A stretch of 64,000 nucleotides of DNA from Aliiroseovarius halocynthiae. Its GTDB lineage: Bacteria > Pseudomonadota > Alphaproteobacteria > Rhodobacterales > Rhodobacteraceae. The stretch is from positions 826,437 through 890,436 of the forward strand of contig NZ_ML660019.1 of assembly GCF_007004645.1 (NCBI RefSeq), in the 5' to 3' direction. The notes under the pieces were generated by a model. The model saw only the letters and a list, made by a program, of their open reading frames with translations. It had not been told where the DNA came from and made no database searches. Below, piece after piece: positions 45,652 through 53,597 of this stretch. Every line of letters starts with the position of its first letter. Positions within the stretch are counted from its first letter, which is position 1. Made by a program: the position numbers and the translations under genes.

Positions 45652-46663
45652 TGTGATGTCTCAGTGAAAATTTCTCGGCGATGGGAAAGATCAGAAAGCC
45701 AATCCCGATCGCAAACCAAAGGGTGGTGACGCGGATGATGATGGTTGCGGGCAGGCTGGTTTCCAGCGGAACGCCTTCCAGCGCAAGCAGGGCGACCATA
45801 GCGGCTTCGGCACCGCCAACGCCGCCGGGTGCGCCTGTCAGGCCCCCAGCCAATGTCGAAAAGACGAAGATGGCGACCGCTTTGGCAAAGCCGATATCAG
45901 CCCCCATCCACATCAGAAGCAGATGAAACGCATAACCTTCGGCAATCCAGCCAATGACGCCGATCAGTGCTGCTGCGGCGATCAAGGTGGGCGATGTGAA
46001 GGCTGACAAAGATCCGGCGGCGCGACGCAACTTGGCCCAAAGGCGCGGAAAGCGGCCCGTCAGGCGGTGGCCCATCGTGGCAAAGCCTGCCAGAAGCCGG
46101 GGGCGGGTGGCGGCAAAAGCTGCGATCAGCGCCAAAATCGTCACGGGCAGACCGCCCGCGATGCCCGTTGTTGAGAAGGCCAATGCCAAACCAAGGATCA
46201 GCGCCATGGCCGTCAGGTCCGACGCCCGGTCGATCAGAACCAATGGGGCGGTGCGCTCGAAGCTCCAACCTGTTTCGCGACGCAGCCAGCGCATCCGAAC
46301 CAGTTCACCCACGCGGCCCGGAGTGACCGACATGGCAAAGCCACCAAGGAAGTGACGCAGATCCTGCACCAGCCCGGTAGGTAGGCCCAGTTTGCGGGCA
46401 AAGATGTGCCACCTGAGGCCGCGAAAGACATAGTTTACAAGACTGAGCACCAGCAGGATGGCAAACTGCCCAAGGGTCAGCTTCATCAACTGATCGCGGG
46501 TTTCTTCCCAGCCCGTTGCGGCCGCCAAACCGATCACTCCGGCCAATACAAGGCCGAATAACCCCAGAAGAACAAATGTATCCCGCAACCGCCGGTTTGG
46601 GGCTGCGCGCACAGATTGTTTCGCTGTGGTTGACGATGCTGGGTTCGTGCTGCTCATTGTCAT
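45632..46663 (-). CDS. UPF0104 / LPG-synthase-TM family membrane protein
   Basis: Protein of 343 aa with about eight transmembrane helices and the UPF0104 pattern: LRWHIFARKLG, SVTPGRVGELVRMRWL, VLIDRASDL and GGLTGAPGGVGGAEA. Related domains occur in lysyl-phosphatidylglycerol synthases and in polyprenyl-linked sugar pathways, where they are suspected transporters. First gene of the operon with the DprE1- and DprE2-like genes. It could flip the polyprenyl-phosphoryl pentose or act as a glycan-pathway membrane partner (inference). Confidence 0.8.
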   Translation of the reverse strand: MTMSSTNPASSTTAKQSVRAAPNRRLRDTFVLLGLFGLVLAGVIGLAAATGWEETRDQLMKLTLGQFAILLVLSLVNYVFRGLRWHIFARKLGLPTGLVQDLRHFLGGFAMSVTPGRVGELVRMRWLRRETGWSFERTAPLVLIDRASDLTAMALILGLALAFSTTGIAGGLPVTILALIAAFAATRPRLLAGFATMGHRLTGRFPRLWAKLRRAAGSLSAFTSPTLIAAAALIGVIGWIAEGYAFHLLLMWMGADIGFAKAVAIFVFSTLAGGLTGAPGGVGGAEAAMVALLALEGVPLETSLPATIIIRVTTLWFAIGIGFLIFPIAEKFSLRHHNGLENI

Positions 46664-46774
46664 TGCCCGGCTTATGGCGGGGGATTGCGGCGAGATTATG
46701 AAAGCTCTGCCGTTTTGGCGAGAGCTAATTGTCGTGTCATTCGCGAAATCACATTTGTGACCAAGAAAGCCATA

Positions 46775-47914
46775 TCAATTAGGCGTCAGGCGCAGAAGTC
46801 GCCCGTTGCGCCCGTCTTCCAGCACCCACAATGCTCCGTCCGGCCCTTGTTCTACGTCACGTATACGCACGTCCCAACTGAAGCGCTCTCGTTCGGCCGC
46901 TGTATCCGGGTGGAGACGCACGCGGATCAGTGCACGACTGACGAGACCTCCGATCACGGCCGAGCCGTGCCAGTCCGGAAACATATTGCCCGTGTAAATC
47001 TCCAAGCCAGAGGGCGCGATGCTTGGCACCCAATAGGCGCGTGGGGCTGCCAGATCTGGACGGGTATCGTGATCTGGGATTTCGACCCCGCTGTAGTGAT
47101 CGCCATTGGATACAAGCGGCCAGCCATAGTTCTGGCCCGCGACGATCAGGTTCAGCTCGTCTCCATGACGTGGCCCCATCTCATGCGCCCAAAGCCGCCC
47201 ATCCGTGTCAAAGGCGATGCCCAGTGAATTGCGATGCCCAAGCGTCCAGAAACTTTTGGCCAGTTCCCCTTGATCTTGGAATGGGTTGTCGGTGGGCACT
47301 GTGCCATCTTCGTTCAACCGGATGAGTTTGCCCAAGGACTGCGCCATGTCCTGTGCTGGGTCCAGTTCTTGCCGGTCGCCTGAGGTGATGAACAGCTTGC
47401 CATCATGCGGCCCGCCCGCCGGCCCAAACGCTAACCGGTGCGAGAAATGACCGCGCCCCGGATAAGCCGGAAACTGACGCCAGATTTCTTCGTGATCGGT
47501 CAGGGTGGGCGTGTCGTTCAGGTCCAATTGCGCCCGGATCACCACGGCCTGCCGCGTACCAGATTGGTCGCCTTTGGCCACATAGGACAGATAGACCCAT
47601 CCGTTCTGCGCAAACTTGGGGTTTGGCACTACATCGCCCAGCCCACCTTGCCCGCCATCCAGAACCGAAGGCACGCCCGCAATCTGCGTCTTGGTCCCAT
47701 CGGTCGACACCAACCAAAGGCGCCCCGGTTTCGTGGTGACCAAGGCCTGTTCGTTGTTCAGAAAACTCATCGCCCATGGGTGATCGAAGCGTGCGACCTT
47801 TTCGGCGTCCAACTGAGTTCCAATATTGCTTTCAATGGGAAATGCCCAGCTGGTGGCGGGCGTGAAGGCCATAGCAGACAGGCCAAGACAAAAAGCGGTA
47901 AGAATTCTTCGCAT
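46775..47914 (-). CDS. PQQ-dependent aldose sugar dehydrogenase-like protein
   Basis: Secreted beta-propeller of the soluble glucose dehydrogenase (GSDH/YliI) family, 379 aa. Signal peptide to about residue 24 (SWA/F). Visible family stretches are [45 protein letters not shown]-like text, and [11 protein letters not shown] with ENYGWP-like [15 protein letters not shown]. It oxidises aldoses in the periplasm using PQQ supplied elsewhere. The start is ATG 47914; the frame to 48010 is upstream leader. Monocistronic. Confidence 0.88.
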   Translation of the reverse strand: MRRILTAFCLGLSAMAFTPATSWAFPIESNIGTQLDAEKVARFDHPWAMSFLNNEQALVTTKPGRLWLVSTDGTKTQIAGVPSVLDGGQGGLGDVVPNPKFAQNGWVYLSYVAKGDQSGTRQAVVIRAQLDLNDTPTLTDHEEIWRQFPAYPGRGHFSHRLAFGPAGGPHDGKLFITSGDRQELDPAQDMAQSLGKLIRLNEDGTVPTDNPFQDQGELAKSFWTLGHRNSLGIAFDTDGRLWAHEMGPRHGDELNLIVAGQNYGWPLVSNGDHYSGVEIPDHDTRPDLAAPRAYWVPSIAPSGLEIYTGNMFPDWHGSAVIGGLVSRALIRVRLHPDTAAERERFSWDVRIRDVEQGPDGALWVLEDGRNGRLLRLTPN

Positions 47915-47999
47915 GGGGCACCTCGTCAGATGCCCTAGACAAACACCAATTTCACGGCACTGCAAATCCACCCGGTCCACAATGCCGTGAGGATACAAA

Positions 48000-48021
48000 A
48001 AAGGCCCCACGCGGGGCCTTT
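48000..48021 (-). terminator. Intrinsic terminator after the CoA-transferase operon
   Basis: Perfect 9-bp stem AAAGGCCCC / GGGGCCTTT with a 4-base loop; on the minus strand it continues into TTTTTGT. It lies 25 bases past the beta-subunit stop. Confidence 0.88.
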
Positions 48022-48045
48022 GATGTTTCGTTTGCTGTCACAAGG

Positions 48046-48675
48046 TCAATCGACGATGGTCGCCTCGGTTGCGGCGCGCAGTTCGTCTTTGGTCACGCCC
48101 TCGGCGGTCTCAACGATTTTCAAACCGCCCTCGACCACATCCAGAACACCCAGATTGGTGATGATGCGGTCCACAACCGACTTGCCGGTCAGGGGCAGGG
48201 TGCAGGCTTTTAACACCTTCGACGCGCCATGCTTGTTGGTGTGATCCATCACAACCACCACGCGGCCAACACCGGCCACCAGGTCCATCGCGCCGCCCAT
48301 GCCTTTAACCAGCTTGCCGGGGATCATCCAGTTGGCCAGATCTCCGTTTTCAGCCACTTCCATCGCGCCAAGGATCGCCATCGCGATCTTGCCGCCACGG
48401 ATCATACCGAAGCTCATCGAGCTGTCGAAATAGGCGGTTTGCGGCAGTTCCGTAATGGTCTGTTTGCCGGCGTTGATCAGATCGGCGTCAATCTCGTCCT
48501 CGGTCGGGAAGGGCCCCATGCCCAGCATGCCGTTTTCCGACTGAAGCGTTACGTTGACACCTTCAGGGATGTAGTTCGATACCAGCGTCGGGATGCCGAT
48601 GCCGAGGTTCACATACCAACCGTCTTGCAGTTCCTGTGCCGCGCGGGCGGCCATTTGATTGCGGTCCCAAGCCAT
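48046..48675 (-). CDS. scoB: 3-oxoacid CoA-transferase subunit B
   Basis: Beta subunit of 209 aa that transfers CoA from succinyl-CoA to 3-oxoacids (ketone body or 3-oxoadipate use). The [10 protein letters not shown] motif holds the catalytic Glu47. It also has [13 protein letters not shown] and the closing [13 protein letters not shown]. The start overlaps the stop of the small gene upstream (TGATG). Whether it is SCOT (acetoacetate) or PcaJ-like cannot be decided by motif alone. Confidence 0.9.
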   Translation of the reverse strand: MAWDRNQMAARAAQELQDGWYVNLGIGIPTLVSNYIPEGVNVTLQSENGMLGMGPFPTEDEIDADLINAGKQTITELPQTAYFDSSMSFGMIRGGKIAMAILGAMEVAENGDLANWMIPGKLVKGMGGAMDLVAGVGRVVVVMDHTNKHGASKVLKACTLPLTGKSVVDRIITNLGVLDVVEGGLKIVETAEGVTKDELRAATEATIVD

Positions 48676-48875
48676 CAGTTGTTCCTCGCGTTGATGTCAA
48701 GCTGCAAAAACATGTTTGCCATAGCAATACGGTAATCCTTGATGTCGTCTGCCTTGTAGATGCGGAGTTTGTTGGCAGGTGGATTTTCCTTTAGATCTCG
48801 AATCACATCCTCAGCGGCGTCAAAACAAGCTCTCACCAGTTCTCGATCGTAAGAAGGTATATTGTACTTTCCCAT
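48675..48875 (-). CDS. Small unknown protein encoded between CoA-transferase subunits
   Basis: Protein of 66 aa, charged and probably helical, no membrane segment ([18 protein letters not shown] ... [19 protein letters not shown]). No family recognised. It begins 3 bases after the scoA stop with a GGGAGGC site in the end of scoA, and its stop overlaps the scoB start. That placement makes it a translated member of the operon. It could be a regulator, chaperone or remnant. Confidence 0.7.
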   Translation of the reverse strand: MGKYNIPSYDRELVRACFDAAEDVIRDLKENPPANKLRIYKADDIKDYRIAMANMFLQLDINARNN

Positions 48876-48878
48876 GTC

Positions 48879-49592
48879 TTAAGCCTCCCGGATGGTGCGT
48901 TGTTCGATGCGCTTCTCGTGCTCGCCTTGAATGATGCGATGCACGTAGATGCCCGGCAGATGGATCGAGTCAGGATCCAGTGAACCGGTCGGCACGATTT
49001 CTTCCACCTCAACCACACAGGTCTTGCCACACATAGCAGCGGGCGGGTTGAAGTTGCGGGCGGTCTTGCGGAAAACAAGGTTGCCGGTCTCATCCGCTTT
49101 CCACGCCTTCACGATCGAAAGATCGGCAAAGATGCCTTCTTCCATGATATAGGTCTCGGCCTCGCCATTGGGGCCGGTGGGGAAGTCTTTGTGTTCCTTG
49201 CCCTCGGCAATCACGGTGCCCACGCCGGTCTTGGTATAGAAACCGGGGATGCCGTGGCCGGCCGCGCGCATGCGTTCGGCCAGCGTGCCTTGCGGGTTAA
49301 ACTCCAGCTCCAGCTCGCCCGACAGGTACTGGCGCATGAACTCGGCGTTTTCGCCCACATAGGACGAAATCATCTTCTTCACCTGCTTGGTTTGCAGCAG
49401 GATGCCAATACCGAAGTCATCAACGCCCGCATTGTTCGAGGCGAAGGTCAGATCCTTTGCGCCGTTTTCCTTGATGGCTTCCAGCAGAAGCTCGGGAATG
49501 CCGCACAGGCCAAAGCCGCCGGCGGCAATCAGCATGTCGTCCGACAAAAGCCCGTCCAGAGCTTCGGCGGCGCTGCCATATACCTTGTTCAT
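48879..49592 (-). CDS. scoA: 3-oxoacid CoA-transferase subunit A
   Basis: Alpha subunit of 237 aa. GGFGLCGIPE at 25-34 is the glycine-rich CoA-site motif, followed by FASNNAGVDDFGIGILL and a FAREYxxE-like FRKTARNFNPPAAM. Length fits the family. ATG 49592 has a GAGGGA site. First gene of the three-gene unit. Confidence 0.92.
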   Translation of the reverse strand: MNKVYGSAAEALDGLLSDDMLIAAGGFGLCGIPELLLEAIKENGAKDLTFASNNAGVDDFGIGILLQTKQVKKMISSYVGENAEFMRQYLSGELELEFNPQGTLAERMRAAGHGIPGFYTKTGVGTVIAEGKEHKDFPTGPNGEAETYIMEEGIFADLSIVKAWKADETGNLVFRKTARNFNPPAAMCGKTCVVEVEEIVPTGSLDPDSIHLPGIYVHRIIQGEHEKRIEQRTIREA

Positions 49593-49749
49593 GAAAGTTC
49601 CCTCTCGTCTATTTCGTTGCTTTTCTGGCGTGCAGGCGGGGGTGAGTCAACGAAACCGAGGGGAATTGAGTGGTGAAAGGTATTTCTACCTAGGGCTTGA
49701 AACGCCCCGTAAGCCTTAAATGACCCGCAGCGTTTCGAAGTGGACAAGC

Positions 49750-50586
49750 CTATTGCGTGAACCGGATATCTGTCACGTCGGCGATGAAAAACGCAAAGTA
49801 GGCATCCGTGCCAAACATGTTGCCGGCTTCGATATGAGTGGGCAATCGGAACCCTTCAAATTCGCGAAACTCTGACAGGTGCCCGCCGAAGGGCTGGAAA
49901 CGATACTCGCCGTCGGGGTTAGCGTTGCTCCACCGCTCTAATACGATGCGCACGGGCCGCCCGCTTGCATCTACTGAAACGTCGACTGACTGACGACGCC
50001 CGTCATGTGACAGCGTTAGGCGGGCGGTGTTTTCGTCAACCGCGTCCCACGTCACACCGGGGCCGGGAAGCACTGCAGCCGGTGTCCAGAACACAGCTTC
50101 AGAAATGTATCGCCCAAATCCGGACAACGCATGATCCGCCGTGCCGCCCGCGCGGGCAACAGGGATAACACCTGCCAGCCAGAAACGTGTCCATTGCGCA
50201 GTATCTGACCCGGAAATTGTCATCGCACCGGAACCTCCTGACATTTGCCAGACAAAACCCTCGGGCGCTGCGAGCACCTGTTCGGCTTTCATGGGTAAAT
50301 AGTTCGGCGCGTTTTTCTCGCCCATCCCAAACTGTCCGCGCATGGAAATCTCAGCGACTTTAAATAAGGGGGTTCCCTCTTTGATGGTGAAATGGAAATA
50401 GCGCCTTGCCGGTTCCGGAAGGTCTTCCACCATTGCTTTTGAGAAACGCTGAGGGTCCGTTTGGCGCATCGCCAGAAGCCTGTCAGCTTCAGCCTGTGCG
50501 GACCGTTGGTCCCCCATGCGCCACAGATAGAGGCCGGAAAGGACCACAACAAGAAAAAGCGCTGATAGGAGTATGACAACTTTCAT
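49750..50586 (-). CDS. Membrane-anchored DUF6544-like protein
   Basis: Protein of 278 aa. An N-terminal hydrophobic helix (about 3-22) is followed by a soluble extracytoplasmic part rich in beta strands, with LPEPARRYFHFTI (about 57-69), ISMRGQFGMG and a closing DAYFAFFIADVTDIRF. The pattern suggests DUF6544, seen in membrane proteins of unknown function; the match is by eye. ATG 50586 opens the anchor; the longer frame to 50637 is less likely. No operon partner. Confidence 0.65.
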   Translation of the reverse strand: MKVVILLSALFLVVVLSGLYLWRMGDQRSAQAEADRLLAMRQTDPQRFSKAMVEDLPEPARRYFHFTIKEGTPLFKVAEISMRGQFGMGEKNAPNYLPMKAEQVLAAPEGFVWQMSGGSGAMTISGSDTAQWTRFWLAGVIPVARAGGTADHALSGFGRYISEAVFWTPAAVLPGPGVTWDAVDENTARLTLSHDGRRQSVDVSVDASGRPVRIVLERWSNANPDGEYRFQPFGGHLSEFREFEGFRLPTHIEAGNMFGTDAYFAFFIADVTDIRFTQ

Positions 50587-50715
50587 GTGACGATACTTGG
50601 TTAGAAACGACGCTGATGTATTGCGCGATCCCGCCACCGTTTACTTTGATCTGCGTCACGAAATGGAAAGAATATTATCTTTGCAGGCCGTAGAAAACCC
50701 GAACCTGCAAGTGTG

Positions 50716-50750
50716 CTTGCTTGGCTGGCGAAACGGCCAGCGCAAGCAAG
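50716..50750 (-). terminator. Long hairpin downstream of topA
   Basis: A 14-bp stem with a single bulge: CTTGCTTG plus GCTGGC at 50716-50729 pairs with GCCAGC and CAAGCAAG at 50736-50750. No T tract, but it lies 33 bases past the topA stop and is the likely 3' end. Confidence 0.55.
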
Positions 50751-50783
50751 ACATAAGTACAGAAATGTTGACGCCGCGCGCGT

Positions 50784-53375
50784 TTACTTTCCGCCCGCGG
50801 CCGCCTTCTTCGCTGGTGCAGCTTTCTTCTTTGGCGCAGCCTTTTTCTTAGCCGCTGCCTTCTTTTTCGCAGGCTTCTTCTTTGCCGCTTTTTCGGCAAT
50901 CCAGCCCACGGCCATTTCCATAGTGACGTTGGCGGGTTCGACGTCGTTCGGGATCGTCGCGTTCACCTTGCCCCATTTTACATATGGGCCATAGCGGCCT
51001 TCCAGCACGTTCACCGGACCGCCATCTTCCGGGTGTTCGCCAAGCTCTTTCAAAGGCTTGGCGGCCGCCGCTCCACGACGTCCGGGGTTGGCGCGCTTGT
51101 CGGCCAGCAGTTCAACCGCGTGGTTCATGCCCACGTCGAACATCTCGGTCCATTGTTTCAGGCTGACATAAACCGGCTTTTCGTCATCCGGGAACTTGTG
51201 CATCAGATACGGGCCAAAACGGCCCAGATTTGCGGTGATCCGCCCGCCTTCCGGGTGGTCGCCAACATGGCGTGGCAGCGACAGAAGTTGCAGCGCACGT
51301 TCCAGATCGGTTTCCTCTTTCGGCCAGCCGCCATTTCGGGCTTGCGGAAGCGAGGTGCGCTTGGGGCGTTTGTTCTCGGGCGTGGCTTCCCCGCGCTGCA
51401 CATAGGGGCCATAGCGACCGTCCTTCAGCCAGATCTCGTCATCGCCATCCGTGCCCAGAAGCTTTTCTTCGCCTTCTGCGCCTTCGCCTGCAATGGGGCG
51501 GGTATAGTTGCATTCCGGGTAGTTCCCGCAGCCAACAAACCCGCCGGTGCGCGAGGTTTTCAAGTGCAACTGACCGGTCCCGCATTTCGGGCAGATACGC
51601 GGATCAGTACCGTCTTCACGGGGCGGGTACAGTTGCGGCGCAAGGGCTGCATCCAGCTTGTCGAGTACCTCGGAAATGCGCAGCTCGGAGGTTTCGGAAA
51701 TCGCGGCCGAGAAATCACGCCAGAAGCGCGCCAGCACTTCCTTGTAGTCCATGTCGCCTGCCGAAATCTCGTCGAGCTCTTCTTCAAGGTTCGCGGTGAA
51801 TTCGTAGCCCACATATTGGCGGAAGAAGTTCATCAGGAAGATCGTGACGATCCGGCCCTTATCCTCGGGGAACAGGCGGTTCTTGTCTTTGCGAACATAC
51901 TCGCGGTCTTGAATGGTGGTGATCACAGACGCATAGGTCGATGGGCGGCCAATGCCCAGCTCTTCCATGCGTTTGACCAGCGTCGCCTCGGTGTAACGGG
52001 GCGGGGGTTGGGTGAAGTGCTGTTCGGGCGAAATGGTCTTCTTGTCGGCCTTCTCGCCTTCCATGATCTGCGGCAGACGCTTGTCGTCCTCGTCCACCAC
52101 CTGATCGTCGCGACCTTCTTCATAGACCTTCAGGAAACCTTCGAAAACAACCACTTGCCCGGTGGCGCGCAGCACAACTTGCCCGTCATCCGATCCCACA
52201 TCCACGCTGGTGCGTTCGAACCGGGCGCTTTCCATCTGGCTGGCAAGCGTCCGCTTCCAGATCAGATCATAAAGCTTACGCTGATCGGGCTCCAGCTTCG
52301 CCAGATCGCTGCCAGATACGGTCATATCCGTCGGGCGGATACATTCGTGCGCTTCCTGCGCGTTCTTAGCTTTGTTCTTGTAGATGCGTGGGCTGGCCGG
52401 AATGAATTCCTTGCCGTAGCGGTCGCTGATGGCGTCACGGGCAGCGGCCACGGCCTCAGGTGCCATGTCGATCCCGTCGGTCCGCATATAGGTGATATAG
52501 CCCGCTTCATACAGGCGCTGGGCGGTCGACATGGTTTGACGCGCACCAAAGCCGAATTTGCGGCTGGCTTCCTGCTGCAGGGTCGAGGTCATGAAGGGCG
52601 GCGAGGGGTTGCGGGTGGCAGGCTTTGCCTCGACCGACTGAACCGACAGATCGCGCGAGGTGATGGCCTGCACGGCCAGCTCGGATGCAGTTTCGTTTTC
52701 AAGGTCGTAACGATCGAGTTTTTGGCCGCCCAGAACCGTCAGACGGGCCTCAAACTCCTGCCCGCGCGGCGTTTGTAACAACGCCTTCACCGACCAATAT
52801 TCACGGGCGTTGAATGCCTCGATCTCTTCCTCGCGCTCGACGATCAGACGCAGGCAAACCGATTGCACACGACCGGCCGAACGGGCACCGGGCAGTTTGC
52901 GCCATAGAACGGGCGACAGGTTGAAGCCCACCAGATAATCCAGCGCACGGCGGGCCAGATAGGCCTCGACCAGATCGCTGTCCACGTCGCGCGGGTTCTG
53001 CATCGCCTCGGTCACGGCGGATTTGGTGATCGCGTTGAATACCACGCGGCTGACCGGCGTGTCCTTCTTGACCGCACGGCGTTTGCGCAGGGCTTCTTCC
53101 AAGTGCCACGAAATCGCTTCCCCTTCGCGATCGGGGTCGGTTGCGAGGATCAGGTTGTTGTCGTCTTTCAGGGCGTCGGCAATGGCACGCACATGTTTGG
53201 CGCTGTCGCGTCCGACCTCCCATGTCATGGCAAATTCGTTGTCCGTATCAACTGATCCATCCTTGGGCGGCAGGTCGCGCACGTGACCATACGAGGCCAG
53301 CACCGTGTAATCCGATCCAAGATATTTATTGATGGTCTTGGCTTTGGCCGGGCTTTCGACGACGACAACGGGCAT
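50784..53375 (-). CDS. topA: DNA topoisomerase I
   Basis: Type IA topoisomerase of 863 aa that relaxes negative supercoils. TOPRIM domain with Glu7 (VVVVESPAKA) and the acidic ATDPDREGE (Asp80, Asp82, Glu84). Catalytic Tyr296 in YITYMRTD. A four-Cys zinc finger (CPKC ... CGNYPEC) follows near residue 590, then TopoC repeats (GRYGPYV and GRFGPYL) and a Lys/Ala-rich tail. The frame is open to 53717, but homology starts at the ATG at 53375 and the extension would overlap uvrD. Divergent from uvrD. Confidence 0.96.
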   Translation of the reverse strand: MPVVVVESPAKAKTINKYLGSDYTVLASYGHVRDLPPKDGSVDTDNEFAMTWEVGRDSAKHVRAIADALKDDNNLILATDPDREGEAISWHLEEALRKRRAVKKDTPVSRVVFNAITKSAVTEAMQNPRDVDSDLVEAYLARRALDYLVGFNLSPVLWRKLPGARSAGRVQSVCLRLIVEREEEIEAFNAREYWSVKALLQTPRGQEFEARLTVLGGQKLDRYDLENETASELAVQAITSRDLSVQSVEAKPATRNPSPPFMTSTLQQEASRKFGFGARQTMSTAQRLYEAGYITYMRTDGIDMAPEAVAAARDAISDRYGKEFIPASPRIYKNKAKNAQEAHECIRPTDMTVSGSDLAKLEPDQRKLYDLIWKRTLASQMESARFERTSVDVGSDDGQVVLRATGQVVVFEGFLKVYEEGRDDQVVDEDDKRLPQIMEGEKADKKTISPEQHFTQPPPRYTEATLVKRMEELGIGRPSTYASVITTIQDREYVRKDKNRLFPEDKGRIVTIFLMNFFRQYVGYEFTANLEEELDEISAGDMDYKEVLARFWRDFSAAISETSELRISEVLDKLDAALAPQLYPPREDGTDPRICPKCGTGQLHLKTSRTGGFVGCGNYPECNYTRPIAGEGAEGEEKLLGTDGDDEIWLKDGRYGPYVQRGEATPENKRPKRTSLPQARNGGWPKEETDLERALQLLSLPRHVGDHPEGGRITANLGRFGPYLMHKFPDDEKPVYVSLKQWTEMFDVGMNHAVELLADKRANPGRRGAAAAKPLKELGEHPEDGGPVNVLEGRYGPYVKWGKVNATIPNDVEPANVTMEMAVGWIAEKAAKKKPAKKKAAAKKKAAPKKKAAPAKKAAAGGK

Positions 53376-53597
53376 GAATTTCCTCTCGACTGGGCCGGGC
53401 AAAATCAAACCCGTGCTTCTGAGGGCGTTAGATGGGTCGGGAAGGGGCGGCTTGTCAATGGGCACTCTTCTTATATAGGGGGGTATTCTGTCGCGCCCCC
53501 GTAGGGGGCGGAAAGTTGCGCGGGATTTTAGGGAGCGGAAAGAACATATGTGGAACAGACTCTTCCCCTGTGGCGCGGGCGTTGGTAAGAAGGGCGC

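Noticed and set aside
51033-52778. A 581-aa plus-strand frame opposite topA
   Set aside because: topA is intact with all catalytic motifs; the antisense translation has no domain.
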